Source: Gyrodactylus bullatarudis (lineage: Eukaryota; Platyhelminthes; Monogenea; Gyrodactylidea; Gyrodactylidae). From it: a stretch of 64,000 bases of DNA. The stretch is taken from NCBI GenBank assembly GCA_012064415.1, contig SSNU01000254.1:49459-113458 (forward strand), in the 5' to 3' direction. The translations under genes and the position numbers were made by a program. Within the stretch, counting starts at the first letter, position 1, and each line of letters opens with the position of its first letter. Below, piece by piece: positions 62,005-64,000 of this stretch. The notes beneath the pieces were generated by a model. The model was not told the DNA's origin. It did no database searches and worked only from the letters and a program-made list of their open reading frames with translations.

Positions 62005-64000
62005 CAAATATGATTTTAAGATGAATTTTATTGCTTAACAATTTGCTAAGCTCAGAACTAACCTTGGATATGGCAATTTGGATATTATCTCGGTGTTTTA
62101 ATTGAATGAGACTAGTATTGAGTACATGACCACTGGTCATTGACCAGTAATGATTTTAACAAATTTGAGAGTCAAATAGTGAATAAAAAATGATATACTC
62201 ATAGATGGATAGAATTAGCTTGGAACAATCAAATTGTTAACCATTAAATTGTATGCGATGAAAAGTTAAATTTTTCTTTATCAAATTCCCACAGTATATG
62301 TGAGAATATACTTTTGTAAGTCTGTAAAAGGATGCCTATTAACTGAGGATTGTAATCTATCTCTTCATTTGATTCCAAAGTTTTGTCTCTCTTCCTTTTT
62401 CCTCTATAATTTGATGATTACATGGAAAAGGATGACTTTTCGAGAGTGTGCTTTTTATAGTAAAATTCCAATCGATGAACACTCCGTAGAGATTAGGATT
62501 TATTAACACAAATTTTATACAATACACTCTGCTAGAAAGTGAACCATATTTATTCGCTAATACTTGATCAAAATTCATATCCATTACTCAAACAGCAGAC
62601 AACTCCTAGTATAATAGGAAGATATTAAAAGATCATAGATTAAGAGGAATAATATAAACCTGAATACAATCCAGTTGAATTTTTTTGATTACAAAATATC
62701 TTTGGTCGATACCTACCAAGTTTCTTCTTGAATCGGAATAAATAAACAAATAATATTTTATTATCTACATGATTTCTATCCTTAGGTAACTTTTTTCATT
62801 AGATTGATTCATTTTGTAATGGCTCTTTTACCTGATCCACTAGGGTTGAACACATCTACCAGATAAATGGTATTCCCAACAATTAACTGTATTTGGTTTT
62901 TAAACTCTTTTTCTTCTCATTGAGAAGTTTTCAATATTACAAAAGAAGTACTTTAGTGCAGTGTGAATTTTACTTTTTATTCTACAGTAGTCGGTCTTGC
63001 GTGATATCGGACAATCATTGAACAAACTACGGAACAGAAAGATTTAACATACGAATTCTCTTGATTTTTTTGTCAACTTTGATAAAAAATACAATCTTTG
63101 TTACACGTTAAAACAAAAATATATTCTCTGGCTATCTAGAATATTGTTCGAGTTGAGCAGTAATTTAGGAATTTACAGTAATAGATCAGTAAATAGTAAA
63201 GTGGCAATTTTATGCATAAAGTAATCTGAATTGAACAAAACTATAATGCCATTTAATAGATTTATCCTATTAATAGGCAATTTACTAAAAGTATTACAAT
63301 ACGAGAAAAAGAGTTTTTTTTATCTACCATCAACAAATTTATGTCACAATTTCTGTTGGAAAATTATGATGATAATTAATGATTTAAAAATTGGCGTGAA
63401 AATATCTCTGCCTATGTCGTTAGGTGTGGGAAATAATAATATCCTTATTAATAGGATATCAACTCTCTTACTCTCTAATTTTTTGTATTTTGTTGTTCAT
63501 ATTTTCCCTCGCTCCCATTTCATGAGTGGTAAAGATTTTATATTTTTTCCACTAATTTTCATAAATTTACAATAAATTACTCAAAATTCTCCAATTCCAT
63601 TACAAAATGATTTATGTTGGAATTTAACTAATGTATTAGATTTCTGATCAATAAGAAACAATTTTGGATTCAGGGAAAAAATATCTAAAATTAGACTTTT
63701 GAAGACAATCAACATTGAAAAGTATGAATGACCAATAGCTGAGAATTCTAATATTCATTCAAGTTTCGATTAATTTACAGTTATCGCAGAAACCACTTCG
63801 AGTCACCCATTTTTTAAAAAAACCTCTTTTTTGAGAGAACTAACGAACTTCATTCAAATTTTCAACAAAGAAATTCGGTAATGGTGTAGAATAGCTCCTA
63901 AAAATTTTTCTGCCCAAAATTTTTCTAAGTTAAAATTTTTCATGTCTACCCCCAAAAAAACACAGGCCCCCTTTTTTCTTTGTTTGGGGTTGTAATGTAA
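62005..64000. other. AT-rich sequence without a recognised gene
   Basis: Open frames at 62300-62506, 62357-62584 and 63231-63575 lack family features. The frame 61949-62140 (minus) overlaps the right inverted arm and may be further degraded element sequence. Short palindromes such as CCTATTAATAGG (about 63267) are within expectation for this composition. Confidence 0.4.

Noticed and set aside
63231..63575. 114-codon plus-strand open frame near the right end
   Set aside because: Starts with a TTG codon; hydrophobic low-complexity product with no supporting signals.

Overview
This is a window of AT-rich nuclear DNA from an invertebrate animal. Genes are split by GT-AG introns, occur on both strands, and encode animal-specific neuronal proteins. 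I rebuilt exon chains by hand. The chains of all recognised multi-exon genes stay in frame from start to stop and match known families. Many introns are only 23-35 bp long, and two genes in a UBA2 cluster lack an ATG at their first exon. Both traits recall flatworms (very short 5' introns, spliced leaders ending in AUG), but the sequence alone does not fix the phylum. Other invertebrate lineages with tiny introns remain possible.

Layout: 1405-3085 (+) holds the last two exons of an unidentified protein. 4531-13779 (+) is a complete RIM gene (active-zone Rab3 effector, 16 exons, 1314 aa) with a hAT-like non-autonomous transposon in one intron. 16074-17489 (+) and 17758-19596 (-) are convergent unidentified genes. 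19597-24049 is a gene-poor stretch. 24050-34854 (-) is calsyntenin (about 1048 aa), whose 3' introns carry a sequencing gap, a CpG-richer segment and a tRNA-derived element. It is head-to-head, 161 bp apart, with PERK/EIF2AK3 (35016-40661, +, 1083 aa).

Then follow RPP30 (40996-41877, -) head-to-head with UBA2 (41982-43887, +). UBA2 is followed at about 100 bp spacing by a small coiled-coil gene (44016-44374) and an NME6-like nucleoside diphosphate kinase (44459-44931), an operon-like row. Two tandem HMGB genes (45295-46195 and 46728-47520, -) come next. The second is head-to-head with EXOC1/Sec3 (47675-53250, +, 909 aa), which carries a small piggyBac-like repeat in an intron. A universal stress protein gene (54239-54709, -) ends the gene-rich part.

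From 54710 to 64000 no confirmed gene is visible. It holds a possible first exon at 55748 and a Penelope-like retroelement remnant (61015-62004): a GIY-YIG endonuclease reading frame between 120-bp inverted ends, with a duplicated RNA-hairpin unit showing a compensatory base-pair change.

Functional themes are synaptic or secretory (RIM, calsyntenin, exocyst Sec3), ER stress (PERK) and housekeeping (RNase P, SUMO activation, NDP kinase, HMGB). There is no sign that they form one pathway. The local order is packing by shared promoters and possibly by polycistronic transcription.
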